64,000 nt of DNA, taken from NCBI GenBank assembly GCA_002726915.1, contig PBSY01000038.1, forward strand, positions 62,001-126,000, given 5' to 3'. Position numbers and translations under genes: made by a program. Each line of letters opens with the position of its first letter. Position 1 is the first letter of the stretch. Shown in pieces: positions 26,977 to 35,654 of the stretch. This DNA is from Verrucomicrobiales bacterium. Lineage in GTDB: Bacteria; Verrucomicrobiota; Verrucomicrobiia; Verrucomicrobiales; DEV007. Under the pieces are notes generated by a model. It had not been told where the DNA came from and searched no databases. It saw only the letters and a list, made by a program, of their open reading frames with translations.

Positions 26977-27776
26977 CACAATGAGAGAGACACGATTGGA
27001 AGAAACTGATTGAGGATGAGTGTCAGGATAAGATTGACGATCAAGATTGCGAGTGAGGCATCGACCACTGCCTTTGTTGTAGATCTTCCTACACCAGCTG
27101 CGCCCTGAGTTGTTTTCAAACCTTGGTTGCAGCAGATCAGGACGATAAGCACCGAAAAAACGAGTCCTTTAATCAGGCCGGTCAATAAATCGCCCGCACC
27201 CGTCGCTAGGATCACCTGGTGGCGAAACCACGCCTGCGGCAATCCAAAGCCGTGCACAGTCAGCAAGTCAGCCGCAAGGATACCAAAAGTAATCGCTTCA
27301 CCCACGAGAATAGGCAGTGAAATCACCATCGCAATCATTCGAGGAACTACAAGGTAATCTACGGGGTAGACCCCCATGGAGCGCAAGGCATCGACCTGCT
27401 CGTAGATGCGCATCGTCCCAATCTCAGCAGTCATTGCTGACCCAACGCGACTGGTGACCATGAGCGCTGCTAAAACCGGGCCCAACTCTCGGCATAAGGC
27501 AACTGAAACGACAGGCCCCGTGGCACTGCCTAACCCTAGTTCGCTAAATTTAAAGTAGGCTTGCGCAGCAAACACCGCCCCCGTGAACGCTCCCGTCACA
27601 ATGACCACTAATTGTGAGCCGATACCGATCTTAACGATCTGCTGGCCCACAAGCCCCCATCGAACCTTGCTTGTAACAATCGTCAAAAGCACCTCGAAGA
27701 ACAGATTGCCGACCTGCCCGAAGAGAGCCACCAAATTAAGTGCCCAAGATCCAGATTTTTGAATGATTTGCGTCAT
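26976..27776 (-). CDS. mlaE: MlaE-like ABC transporter permease
   Basis: The inner-membrane permease of the Mla complex. The 266-residue protein has about six membrane helices and the MlaE blocks GAFTGAVFAAQAYFKF, CRELGPVLAALMVTSRVGSA, EIGTMRIYEQVDALRSMGV and DYLVVPRMIAM. It is the first gene of a six-gene leftward set (mlaE-mlaF-mlaD-membrane protein-coaX-ROK). The ATG at 27776 is preferred to a TTG one codon upstream. Confidence 0.93.
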   Translation of the reverse strand: MTQIIQKSGSWALNLVALFGQVGNLFFEVLLTIVTSKVRWGLVGQQIVKIGIGSQLVVIVTGAFTGAVFAAQAYFKFSELGLGSATGPVVSVALCRELGPVLAALMVTSRVGSAMTAEIGTMRIYEQVDALRSMGVYPVDYLVVPRMIAMVISLPILVGEAITFGILAADLLTVHGFGLPQAWFRHQVILATGAGDLLTGLIKGLVFSVLIVLICCNQGLKTTQGAAGVGRSTTKAVVDASLAILIVNLILTLILNQFLPIVSLSL

Positions 27777-28352
27777 CAATCTTCTTTCCCACTATGTCGC
27801 AAAATCCTGATAGCTCCGACAAGATTTTTCCGCTTCTGCCGAAGCGACTGTTATAACTAAAACGCCGCCTCGCAGAGATCACTAAGGTTTCAGAAACTTT
27901 ACGCCTCCGAGATGAAGTTGACGGTTAGGGGAGTCCAGATCCTCTCCTGCACGCATATAATTTTACAAAACATACCTGATCTTTCTCAGGTCATCAGACA
28001 AATAAACATGACCGCATCTTCAAAATTAATCCAAAGATCTGGTCGCACATTAACGCCATAATACCGGCGAATTGGAGCCCGGGGAAGGGGGGGTGTATTT
28101 CTGGAAAAGGCCCCGTCAATAAAAACGGCAAGTGTTCGATCGTTGCGACCCCTCTTTCAGCCTCATTCGAACCGAGTACAATGACAGGGATTTCCATTAA
28201 TCTAACAACGAACTGCGATGGCCCCAACCGGCCGGCCAACATCTTTCCGCAGTTTGCTGAGCGGAAAAACGCCCAAGAGCTTGCCTTGACCCTCCTCAGC
28301 CAAATACTAGACTCGACTAACTTTCTATCATCAACCCACGAGGAACTGTCAT
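27777..28352. other. Intergenic region with no convincing gene
   Basis: This 576-bp divergent gap separates mlaE from the NRAMP-like gene, so promoters for both should lie here. A perfect TATAAT is at 27956-27961 without a good -35 partner. A 6-bp hairpin ACCTGA/TCAGGT (27974-27991) follows and has no U-tract. A leftward 82-codon frame at 27994-28242 is not protein-like enough to accept. Confidence 0.5.
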
Positions 28353-30053
28353 ATGAGCCAAATCGAAAACGAGTCTGATTCCACTTTAGCAGAGATTGCC
28401 GAACTGGAAGAGATCAACCAGCAACCCTTGCCCCAACGGGCAAGTTACTACGCCAAGAAATCCGGGCCTGGCTGGTTGCAGGGTGCCATCACTCTTGGGG
28501 GCGGATCGCTTGCCGGAGCCCTCTACTTGGGAGTTTTCATGGGTTACAACATGATGTGGCTGCAGCCGCTGGCTATGATCCTCGGGGTCATCATGCTGAG
28601 CGCTATTTCCTACGTCACTCTCTCCACCGGGAAACGCCCCTTTCAGGCAATCAAGACCCATGTCAGCCCGGTGCTAGCATGGGCCTGGATCATCGCGACG
28701 CTCATGGCCAATGTGGTCTGGTGTATGCCTCAATTCGCGCTCGGGACAGCTGCCGTACAACAGAACCTGATGGACGGTGAATCCTCCGGCACTGCGTCCA
28801 CCGTCCTTATCTGTGTCTGCCTCCTAATCGTCGGACTGGTCATCAACTATTTCTACGAAAGCGGCAGTAAAGGCATCAAAGTTTTTGAAATCGTCCTCAA
28901 GATTATGGTCGGAATCGTAGTGCTTTCCTTCTTTGGTGTTGCTGTGGCCCTCGCCACTTCCGGCTCACTTGACTACAAGGCGATCTTTGCTGGATTCATC
29001 CCCAACCCGTCCATGCTGGGGGCTCCCGCGCCAACCTTTTCGGAAGCCATCGCTGCAACCGGAGGTTTTGCTGATTTTTGGAACAAGGAAATCACTTCAA
29101 GTCAGCGCGACGTCATGATGACTGCATTCGGCACCGCTGTCGGTATTAACATGACTTTCCTATTGCCCTACTCCATGCTTAAAAAGAGATGGGGCAAGTC
29201 TCACCGAAGTCTCGCGATCTTTGACCTTTCTATTGGTCTCATCGTCCCTTTCGTCCTCGCCACCGCGTGCGTTGTGATCGCAGCTGCTTCCCAATTCCAC
29301 AGTCAGTTTGGCGACGTCCTCAACGAGGATGGCACTGTTAATGAGGCCATGGCCGGCGCTTTCGCTGATCAAGCCAACAAACGGGTCGCTTTTGAAGTCG
29401 GCGAAGATTTCGCCACGATGAGCAACGAAGAAAAAGCAGCTGCTCGCGATGCCCTGCCGCAAGCTGATCGTGAACTGGCCGCCATGCTGGCAAAGCGTGA
29501 CAACATGAATCTGGCTCAGTCGCTCGAACCGCTTACCGGTCCGCGGATCGCTCAAGATATATTTGGTATCGGTGTTCTGGGGATGGCTGTTTCCACCATT
29601 ATCATCCTGATGCTGATCAATGGCTTCACTCTCTGTGAAATGTTCAATAGGCCGGGCAACAAGACCCTGCACCTCATCGGCACACTAATCGCCGGCCTCG
29701 GCGGTTTCCTTGGGCCTCTCTACTTCTGGGTGGATAAGAGCTCCAAAGCAGCGCTCGCGATTCCTACTTCCGTGATTGGCGGCGCAATGATCCCGATTGC
29801 CTATTTTACCTTTCTTCTCCTGATGAACTCGAAGAGCCTTCTCGGTCATGCCCGCCCTCAGGGTCATCAAAAGCTGAGGTGGAATATCCTTATGACAATC
29901 GCCACGGTGATCGCCACCTCCGGCTCGATCTGGGTTCTGCTCGGCAAGGGCACGCCCGGGAAGATCGGTATCGCCATTCTCGCTGTCCTCTTTATTCTCG
30001 GCCTCGTCGGATTTCTTTCCAAATCTTCCAAAGAGGACAGGAACGAAGCTTAA
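28353..30053 (+). CDS. NRAMP-superfamily-like membrane transporter without DPGN motif
   Basis: A 566-residue integral membrane protein with about 11-12 helices in an NRAMP/APC-fold arrangement: SGPGWLQGAITLGGGSLAG in helix 1, VVWCMPQFALG in helix 3, and TAFGTAVGINMTFLLPYSML further on. The helix-1 metal-binding motif DPGN of true NRAMP proteins is replaced by GGGS, so manganese/iron transport should not be assumed. A soluble loop of about 70 Ala/Glu-rich residues lies at about 325-395. Its stop is 26 bp before the Gfo/Idh/MocA gene, suggesting one transcript. Confidence 0.78.
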   Translation: MSQIENESDSTLAEIAELEEINQQPLPQRASYYAKKSGPGWLQGAITLGGGSLAGALYLGVFMGYNMMWLQPLAMILGVIMLSAISYVTLSTGKRPFQAIKTHVSPVLAWAWIIATLMANVVWCMPQFALGTAAVQQNLMDGESSGTASTVLICVCLLIVGLVINYFYESGSKGIKVFEIVLKIMVGIVVLSFFGVAVALATSGSLDYKAIFAGFIPNPSMLGAPAPTFSEAIAATGGFADFWNKEITSSQRDVMMTAFGTAVGINMTFLLPYSMLKKRWGKSHRSLAIFDLSIGLIVPFVLATACVVIAAASQFHSQFGDVLNEDGTVNEAMAGAFADQANKRVAFEVGEDFATMSNEEKAAARDALPQADRELAAMLAKRDNMNLAQSLEPLTGPRIAQDIFGIGVLGMAVSTIIILMLINGFTLCEMFNRPGNKTLHLIGTLIAGLGGFLGPLYFWVDKSSKAALAIPTSVIGGAMIPIAYFTFLLLMNSKSLLGHARPQGHQKLRWNILMTIATVIATSGSIWVLLGKGTPGKIGIAILAVLFILGLVGFLSKSSKEDRNEA

Positions 30054-30079
30054 TTCTCTGGACCACTGATTGATACATC

Positions 30080-31126
30080 ATGAAATTCGGAATCATCGGA
30101 GCCGGCATGATTGCCAACTTCCACGCGAAGGCCATTCAGGCCATGGACGGGGGAGAACTACATTCTTTCTGTGGCCGGCGCCAGGAGGCCATCGATGAGC
30201 TCGTCGCTGAAAACGGAGGCAAAGGCTACACTGACCTTGATCAGTTTCTGGCCGACCCCGAATTGGACATCGTCACAATCGCGACACCCAGCGGAGCCCA
30301 CCTCGAGCCCGCTCTCGCTGCCGCGAAAGCCGGTAAACATATCATCTGCGAAAAGCCTCTTGAGGTTACCCCAGAACGCATTGATCTGATGATCTCTGCT
30401 TGCGAAGACGCCGGCGTGACTCTCTCGGGGATCTTTAATCGTCGCTTCCACCCCGCCATGGACGCCTTCAAAAAGGCCGTCGGCAACGGACGCTTCGGGA
30501 CACTGACCATGTGCGATGCCTACGTGAAATGGTATCGCGACCAGGCTTACTATGACTCAGGCGCTTGGCGCGGCACCTGGAAGCTGGACGGGGGGGGAGC
30601 CCTGATGAATCAATCCATTCACCTCATCGACCAACTGATTTATCTCGCTGGTGATGTGGAATCCGTTTCCGCGTCTGTAGCGTGTCTCGCCCACGAAGGG
30701 ATTGAAGTGGAAGACACCGCCGTAGCTATTCTCGAATTCAAGAACGGCGCTCGCGGCGTGATCCAAGGATCCACCGCCTGCTGGTCCTCAACGGGACATC
30801 CCGCGGAGGTGCATCTATGCGGAGACAAGGGTTCTGCCTTCCTCGCCGATGAAAAATTTCGTGTTTGGGAATTTGCCGAGCCTGCACCCGAGGACGCTTT
30901 GGTTCTCGAAGGGCTCATGCAGGGCAGCGAAGCCAAGGGCCTCGGAGCGAATGATCCCTCGGCCATTAACTACACCGGCCACCAGCTCAATTTCGAAGAT
31001 GTCGTTCAGGCGATCCAAGATGGCCGCCAGCCCAGCGTGGGAGGTCAAGAAGCTCGTCGTGCAGTAGCTCTAATCTGTGCCATCTACGAAAGTGCCAAGA
31101 ATGCGGGCACCAAAGTCTTTCTATAA
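30080..31126 (+). CDS. Gfo/Idh/MocA-family NAD(P)-dependent oxidoreductase
   Basis: A dehydrogenase of 348 residues, of the family that oxidises sugars, inositols and related polyols. It has an N-terminal Rossmann fold with GIIGAGMIANFH, then TPSGAHLEPALAAAKAGKH and the signature CEKPLEVT with its catalytic Lys. The C-terminal part has GGGALMNQSIHLIDQLIYL with the active-site His. The substrate is not readable. It is probably cotranscribed with the transporter upstream, which may supply its substrate. Confidence 0.93.
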   Translation: MKFGIIGAGMIANFHAKAIQAMDGGELHSFCGRRQEAIDELVAENGGKGYTDLDQFLADPELDIVTIATPSGAHLEPALAAAKAGKHIICEKPLEVTPERIDLMISACEDAGVTLSGIFNRRFHPAMDAFKKAVGNGRFGTLTMCDAYVKWYRDQAYYDSGAWRGTWKLDGGGALMNQSIHLIDQLIYLAGDVESVSASVACLAHEGIEVEDTAVAILEFKNGARGVIQGSTACWSSTGHPAEVHLCGDKGSAFLADEKFRVWEFAEPAPEDALVLEGLMQGSEAKGLGANDPSAINYTGHQLNFEDVVQAIQDGRQPSVGGQEARRAVALICAIYESAKNAGTKVFL

Positions 31127-31134
31127 TCCAACCA

Positions 31135-31227
31135 ATGCCTGAACTTCTCCTTGCGACTGAGGGGGGACAAGTCATCTCCTTTAATCCAGACACTGATCAA
31201 CACAAATGCGTGTTTTTGAGTTCTTAA
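31135..31227 (+). pseudogene. Possible truncated gene start (30 codons)
   Basis: Nine bases after the dehydrogenase stop, an ATG opens a 30-codon frame (MPELLLATEGGQVISFNPDT, then DQHKCVFLSS) ending at TAA. LLATEGGQVISFNPDT resembles the first blade of a beta-propeller of the SMP-30/gluconolactonase type, but no continuation was found in any frame. It may be the remnant of a deleted third gene of this operon, or chance. Confidence 0.35.
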
Positions 31228-31588
31228 AAAGAGGCCATGATGGGAATCGAGCAGGTGGGCGATTTTTTATCTGTCGTCAGCCTAAGCAGGATCTACAAGC
31301 TTTCGCTCTCAAAATTCTAATTCTGTCATTTACATGCTCGATCGCTCGGATTTTTCTCTCATTCGAACTTTTGAGAGCGAAGCCATCAAGGCCGTCAAGG
31401 GAGCCATTCTGCGATCTTCCGTCACATAAAAACGGCACTAGTCACTGCCTCCGTTAGCTTGATCGGCAATCGACTTGCCTAACTTTTACTCGACGGGGAA
31501 CCACAGGTAGATCTCGACGAAGGTCTCGACAAGACGACTGACTAGTATCTTCAGAATCTCGCTTGGATCACAGATGAAGAGCACTAAC
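31228..31588. other. Gene-free stretch containing a long inverted repeat
   Basis: No frame here looks coding. The rightward frame at 31206-31457 has no family resemblance. The region holds the inverted repeat at 31302-31381 and then AT-rich sequence up to the converging hydrolase gene. It reads like decayed sequence. Confidence 0.5.
31302..31381. repeat. 13-bp inverted repeat with 54-bp spacer
   Basis: TTCGCTCTCAAAA (31302-31314) and TTTTGAGAGCGAA (31369-31381) are exact reverse complements. Pairing continues three bases further inward after a one-base bulge (TTC/GAA). The 54-bp spacer is AT-rich and non-coding. It could be a strong RNA hairpin, a terminator region between converging units, or the ends of a very small decayed element; no target-site duplication is evident. 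Confidence 0.55.
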
Positions 31589-33583
31589 TCACTGCTCGGC
31601 CAAATAGCGCAGTCCGGCAACATCCCCATATTTTATCGACCCTGGAACCATGAAGTCATCCCAGTGACTGTCCACAGATTGGAATCGAAAATCACCGAGA
31701 TCGGCCGCTACAGAATGAATCTGATCACCAAGGATCACTTTTGCCGCCAGTGCCACGGCGGCTAACGCACCTTTCGCTTCGATCTCGATCTCTTTGACAT
31801 CCCACTTGGGATGATCTCGCACCATCGCTGCGGTAGAAACAACGTCGTGGACTCTTCTAACGAAGACTGAATCATTATATCCGTAGAAATAGACAGGCGA
31901 CCTCCGCCAACTGTCAGCAGTCACCTCTTTTTTTCCAGAGTGACTGGTTGCAGCATTCACCGCCAGTTCGTCATTCTGACCATACAGATTCGGTATTAGC
32001 ACAACATTGCCGCCCACCTCATCGACGCTTGCCTCGATTCCATTGTCTTCCAGTCTTATCACCACCTTGCCACTCCAGTTTGACGGGTAATGCGCCTGGA
32101 TCCAAAACGTATCACCATCAGAATCCCGCGATATAGTCCCATTCATTCTTACGACATCTCCATCCATCGTCTTATCCTTCAATTCAAAGGAAGCCGCAGT
32201 ATCCCTTACCTTTTCTGTCCGCAGAATAATATCCCACCCTTCAGCCAACCAGTCGCCTTCTCCACCAAGGGCTGCCCGAAGCGCTCGGTCAGAATCATCG
32301 GCCCAGACCCCGTTTAAAGCGCGTTCGTGGTCATCGCCGGCTTGGTAGCCTTCCATCACAGGGGCACCATCAGTAAAAATGGTCAGGTCCTCTTCCAACA
32401 ATCTTTCATAGTCCCGCTCCAAAACAGGTGGCTTCAGTCCTAACTCAAAATGCTGGTTCACAAAGTCATACATCTGCGCCCTCGAAACTTGATTAAAGTT
32501 ATGTTTGAAGTGTGTATTAAAGTGCGCTGAGTAATTTCCCGGAACCTTCAATTGCTCATAGAGCGCTTTGAGATTGGGATGCCCCTTGATTTCCAACTCA
32601 ATAGTCCAATCATCAGCGGAAGTAATTCCCAGTGGCTTCGGAGCGAAGGCGGCACCGATATCTACGTTCCCCTGATCGATCCTAAGGTAATGCGAATTCT
32701 CACAGGTGCAGCCACCCTGCATAGCCGTCGAGAGCATCACTGCTGGAAAGGCTGCGTCGACTCTTTTATCAATCGCTGCTAGAACCATGGTTTGCGTCGC
32801 ACCCCCGCTGGCACCGGTCACGAGTAAGCGATCAGGATCTACCCCTTGAATCCCAGTAAGGTAATCTAATGCCCTGACACTATTCCAAGTATGAAGACCA
32901 AAATTAGTCTGGAGCCGCAAGGTCGCTTGAGGGCTGACAAATCCCCATTGACCCGGTTCGGGAGAGTTCATCTTTTCGCGCGATCCATGCCGGTGCTCCT
33001 CCAATTGCACGGAATCGGCGTAGCCGATCATATCATAGACCAATACAACACAACCCATTCGGGCGAGGTGAACGCACCGGGCGATGATGGGATTATGAGC
33101 TGCCGACTGGAAACGCTCTGCTCCTATCGCTAATTCCCGACGGACGCCTTCACTACCACTGCGTTGTTCCTGATCAAAAAAGCGACCATCCGTCCAGTGG
33201 CCGTGGGGGCAAAGAACTCCCGGGCGCTTGCCATCGACCAGGCCAATCGCCAACGAATCGCCCGTTGGAGTGAAGAGGCTGCCGGTCACAAAGTGGCCCG
33301 GAAACGACTCGAAGAAGACGCGCTCCACTTGAAACCCCTTTCGTTGCACCGCTCCAAAACGCTGCGCGTTGAGCGGAGTTCTTTCAGGAAATGGCAGAAG
33401 CCCGGCCGCCAACTGAATACGGGAACGAATCTCTTGTTTACGCGCTTCCCAATTCTTGCCGTCATCGATTGATCGAAACGGATGGTAATCATGCAAGGTC
33501 ACAGGTTCAGTGAAGCGTGTTTCTTGCGCCAGAAGAAGACTCTGAGTCAAACCCAAAAGAAGGACCACATAGACAGCTCTCAT
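31589..33583 (-). CDS. Exported acetylxylan-esterase-like alpha/beta hydrolase
   Basis: A 664-residue secreted protein of a type common in Planctomycetota and Verrucomicrobiota and often annotated as acetylxylan esterase or dienelactone-hydrolase-like. Residues 1-19 are a signal peptide. The hydrolase core shows GVLCPHGHW, VLVYDMIGYADSV and the nucleophile elbow VTGASGGATQT. GGCTCENSHYLR follows, and the likely catalytic His is in FKHNFN. The C-terminal 180 residues form a second domain of unknown role. It lies 17 bp downstream of a sulfatase gene on the same strand, a pairing that suggests breakdown of decorated polysaccharides. Confidence 0.8.
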   Translation of the reverse strand: MRAVYVVLLLGLTQSLLLAQETRFTEPVTLHDYHPFRSIDDGKNWEARKQEIRSRIQLAAGLLPFPERTPLNAQRFGAVQRKGFQVERVFFESFPGHFVTGSLFTPTGDSLAIGLVDGKRPGVLCPHGHWTDGRFFDQEQRSGSEGVRRELAIGAERFQSAAHNPIIARCVHLARMGCVVLVYDMIGYADSVQLEEHRHGSREKMNSPEPGQWGFVSPQATLRLQTNFGLHTWNSVRALDYLTGIQGVDPDRLLVTGASGGATQTMVLAAIDKRVDAAFPAVMLSTAMQGGCTCENSHYLRIDQGNVDIGAAFAPKPLGITSADDWTIELEIKGHPNLKALYEQLKVPGNYSAHFNTHFKHNFNQVSRAQMYDFVNQHFELGLKPPVLERDYERLLEEDLTIFTDGAPVMEGYQAGDDHERALNGVWADDSDRALRAALGGEGDWLAEGWDIILRTEKVRDTAASFELKDKTMDGDVVRMNGTISRDSDGDTFWIQAHYPSNWSGKVVIRLEDNGIEASVDEVGGNVVLIPNLYGQNDELAVNAATSHSGKKEVTADSWRRSPVYFYGYNDSVFVRRVHDVVSTAAMVRDHPKWDVKEIEIEAKGALAAVALAAKVILGDQIHSVAADLGDFRFQSVDSHWDDFMVPGSIKYGDVAGLRYLAEQ

Positions 33584-33600
33584 TTTTCTTTATCGTTGGC

Positions 33601-35079
33601 TTACCAAAGCTGTGGGGGCTCCGCCCCCGTCTTCTCATTCCTCTTTAATGGCCTCGCCTTCATCTGCTTGCGCCAGCTGTTTAGCGCTCGAGCCATCTCC
33701 TCGGTTCGCTCGACTTCAAGTTGTTCTAGATTGTTATGTTCTGAAGGATCAGTCTCAAGGTTGTAGAGCTCATAAGCTCCGTCTTCCAGGTCCTGAATCA
33801 ACTTGTATTCGCCTTCCCGGACCGCACTGGCAGGAAAGCCGCCCTGATTCGAGTAGTGGGGGTAGTGAAAGAAAATCGGGGCACGATCAAACTTCGCGAA
33901 AGGATTGCGCAGCAGGGGCATCAAGCTGACTCCGTCTTCGTGCTGATCCGGCAGCAAAGGCAATCCCGCCGCTTCTAGGAAGGTGGGATAAAAATCGGTG
34001 CTCACCGCCGGGCTCGTGCAACTCGTTCCCGGAGGAGTTACACCCGGCCAGCGAAAAATCACTGGCTCACGGATTCCACCTTCGTAGATCCATCCTTTGC
34101 CGCCCCGCAAGGGAAGATTAGAAGTAGGCCATCCTTCCGAAGTCGAAAGCCCTCCATTATCGGACATGAAGACTACCAGGGTATTGTCCCGCAGTCCCGA
34201 CTGATCAAGCTGGTTCAGGACTCGCCCGACACCAGCGTCCATGCTCTCAACCATAGCCGCATAGATCGCATGATCCTGACGCACCCTAATCTTGCGACGC
34301 CGCTCCTCTCCCGGCCAGACCTGCCTGACTCCCTCATCATCGAAACTACCTTCTTCTTCCGCGATTCCAAGGCTGACGGCTTTTTGTTCATACTTCTCCA
34401 CGAGTCGCTTCGGTGCCTGCAGCGGAGTATGCACGCTATAAAACGACAAATAGAGGAGGAACGGCCTCTCTTCATTCGCACTGCGCCGAATAAAAGCTGC
34501 CGATTCTTTGGAAAGGCGATCAGTCAGAAACTCTCCGTCCGGTCCGGGCGTGAGATTTTGAATGTTCTTGTAAGGAGAAAAGTAACTCCGGGGACCTCCG
34601 TTTTCACCTCCGCCGCAGTTCTCCTCAAACCCTTGGTCAGTGGGAAGGTGGCCGTCCCCTCCAAGGTGCCACTTTCCGGCAAAAAAAGTAGCATAGCCAG
34701 CGTCCCTAAACGTTTCCGTAAAGGTCACCTCATCCAACTCCATGATGGTGTTGAAGGCGGCTGGTGCGTAGGTGCCGGAGCGGCGTCCTGAGGCAAAGTT
34801 TGTTGTCGCAGTCCTCGCTGGATACTTGCCGGTGAAGATGCTGGCACGGGTCGGAGAACAGACCTGCGAAGCCGCATAAAAGTCGGTGAAAACCATCCCG
34901 CTTTTGGCCAGACCATCAAGGTTTGGCGTCTCATAGAAGGTGTCGGGATTGTTGAAGCCCACATCCATGTATCCGAGATCGTCGGCGAGTAAAAAAATAA
35001 TATTAGGGCGCTCCTGCGCACCCAACCACGCGCTGGAAAGGAAGAGGGTAGAAAGCCAGGAAAACAAGCGGATTATCAT
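33601..35079 (-). CDS. Secreted sulfatase (Cys-type, CSPTR motif)
   Basis: A 492-residue sulfatase with a signal peptide (about residues 1-21, cleaved after LGAQ). Metal-site aspartates are at 33-34 (LLADDLGYMDVG), and the formylglycine motif is C74-S-P-T-R78 followed by ASIFTGKYPAR. GKWHLGG and FMSDNGGLS are the other conserved blocks. The C-terminal tail is basic. Several family members with this layout act on sulfated algal or host glycans, but specificity cannot be assigned. It is probably cotranscribed with the esterase-like gene. Confidence 0.93.
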   Translation of the reverse strand: MIIRLFSWLSTLFLSSAWLGAQERPNIIFLLADDLGYMDVGFNNPDTFYETPNLDGLAKSGMVFTDFYAASQVCSPTRASIFTGKYPARTATTNFASGRRSGTYAPAAFNTIMELDEVTFTETFRDAGYATFFAGKWHLGGDGHLPTDQGFEENCGGGENGGPRSYFSPYKNIQNLTPGPDGEFLTDRLSKESAAFIRRSANEERPFLLYLSFYSVHTPLQAPKRLVEKYEQKAVSLGIAEEEGSFDDEGVRQVWPGEERRRKIRVRQDHAIYAAMVESMDAGVGRVLNQLDQSGLRDNTLVVFMSDNGGLSTSEGWPTSNLPLRGGKGWIYEGGIREPVIFRWPGVTPPGTSCTSPAVSTDFYPTFLEAAGLPLLPDQHEDGVSLMPLLRNPFAKFDRAPIFFHYPHYSNQGGFPASAVREGEYKLIQDLEDGAYELYNLETDPSEHNNLEQLEVERTEEMARALNSWRKQMKARPLKRNEKTGAEPPQLW

Positions 35080-35156
35080 CCCTCATAGCATGCCACAAAG
35101 GTTGGCTATCTGGCCATCCCCTCAATGCGCCGCAATCGAAGAGGAGGCGTTGAAAA

Positions 35157-35180
35157 ATGAAGAAAGCTTATTACCTTTGA
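35157..35180 (+). CDS. Leader mini-ORF (7 codons) before hsp20
   Basis: An ATG at 35157 preceded by a strong Shine-Dalgarno stretch GAGGAGG (35141-35147) opens MKKAYYL and stops at 35178-35180, four bases before the hsp20 start. The hsp20 ATG itself has no ribosome-binding site, so ribosomes finishing this mini-ORF could restart on hsp20. Translation of the peptide is not proven. Confidence 0.35.
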   Translation: MKKAYYL

Positions 35181-35184
35181 AATC

Positions 35185-35595
35185 ATGTCCCGAAAGGTTC
35201 GTCTAACCCGTATAATCGGAAAAACTGAAGATGTCGCTCGCGATTTGAGCAGTCTGCATTTTTCTGGCTTCCAAGCTATCCAAGGCTGGACTCCTGACAT
35301 CAATGCCTACAGATACGATGACCGGATTGAAATCTGGGTGGATCTTTCGGGAGTCGAGAAATCCGACATTCACGTTGACGTCCTCCCCAATCAGATTCGT
35401 ATTTCTGGGCAACGCAAGCGCCCATTGCCGACTCGTGATTCCTCGGGCCAGTGCCGACAGGTCTTGACCATGGAAATTGAGAGTGGTCAATTTGGGAGAG
35501 AAATCAAACTTCCTGTCGACATCGATCGTAATCGGGTTACGGCGAAACAGGAAAACGGCCTCCTCTGGATCATACTTCCCCTGGCAGAGAGCTAA
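35185..35595 (+). CDS. Small heat-shock protein (Hsp20/alpha-crystallin family)
   Basis: A 136-residue ATP-independent chaperone that holds unfolding proteins. The alpha-crystallin domain occupies about residues 48-134: YDDRIEIWVDLSGVEKSDI, VLPNQIRISGQRK and ENGLLWIILPL. The C-terminal extension with an I-x-I motif is nearly absent, so higher oligomer assembly may be weak. It lies 59 bp upstream of lon on the same strand, a natural pairing of a holding chaperone with a quality-control protease. Confidence 0.9.
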   Translation: MSRKVRLTRIIGKTEDVARDLSSLHFSGFQAIQGWTPDINAYRYDDRIEIWVDLSGVEKSDIHVDVLPNQIRISGQRKRPLPTRDSSGQCRQVLTMEIESGQFGREIKLPVDIDRNRVTAKQENGLLWIILPLAES

Positions 35596-35654
35596 ATTCC
35601 CAACACAATTTTCACGGCACCCGACTATGAAGAAATGCCGCCGCCCTATCCTCA

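Noticed and set aside
27974-27991. Hairpin ACCTGA/TCAGGT
   Set aside because: Six base pairs without a U-tract or conserved context; likely chance.
27994-28242. Leftward 82-codon frame in the mlaE/NRAMP gap
   Set aside because: Has a possible ribosome-binding site, but no family resemblance, odd composition and no support from neighbours.
31206-31457. Rightward 83-codon frame
   Set aside because: It crosses the inverted repeat and gene-free sequence and has no protein-like pattern.
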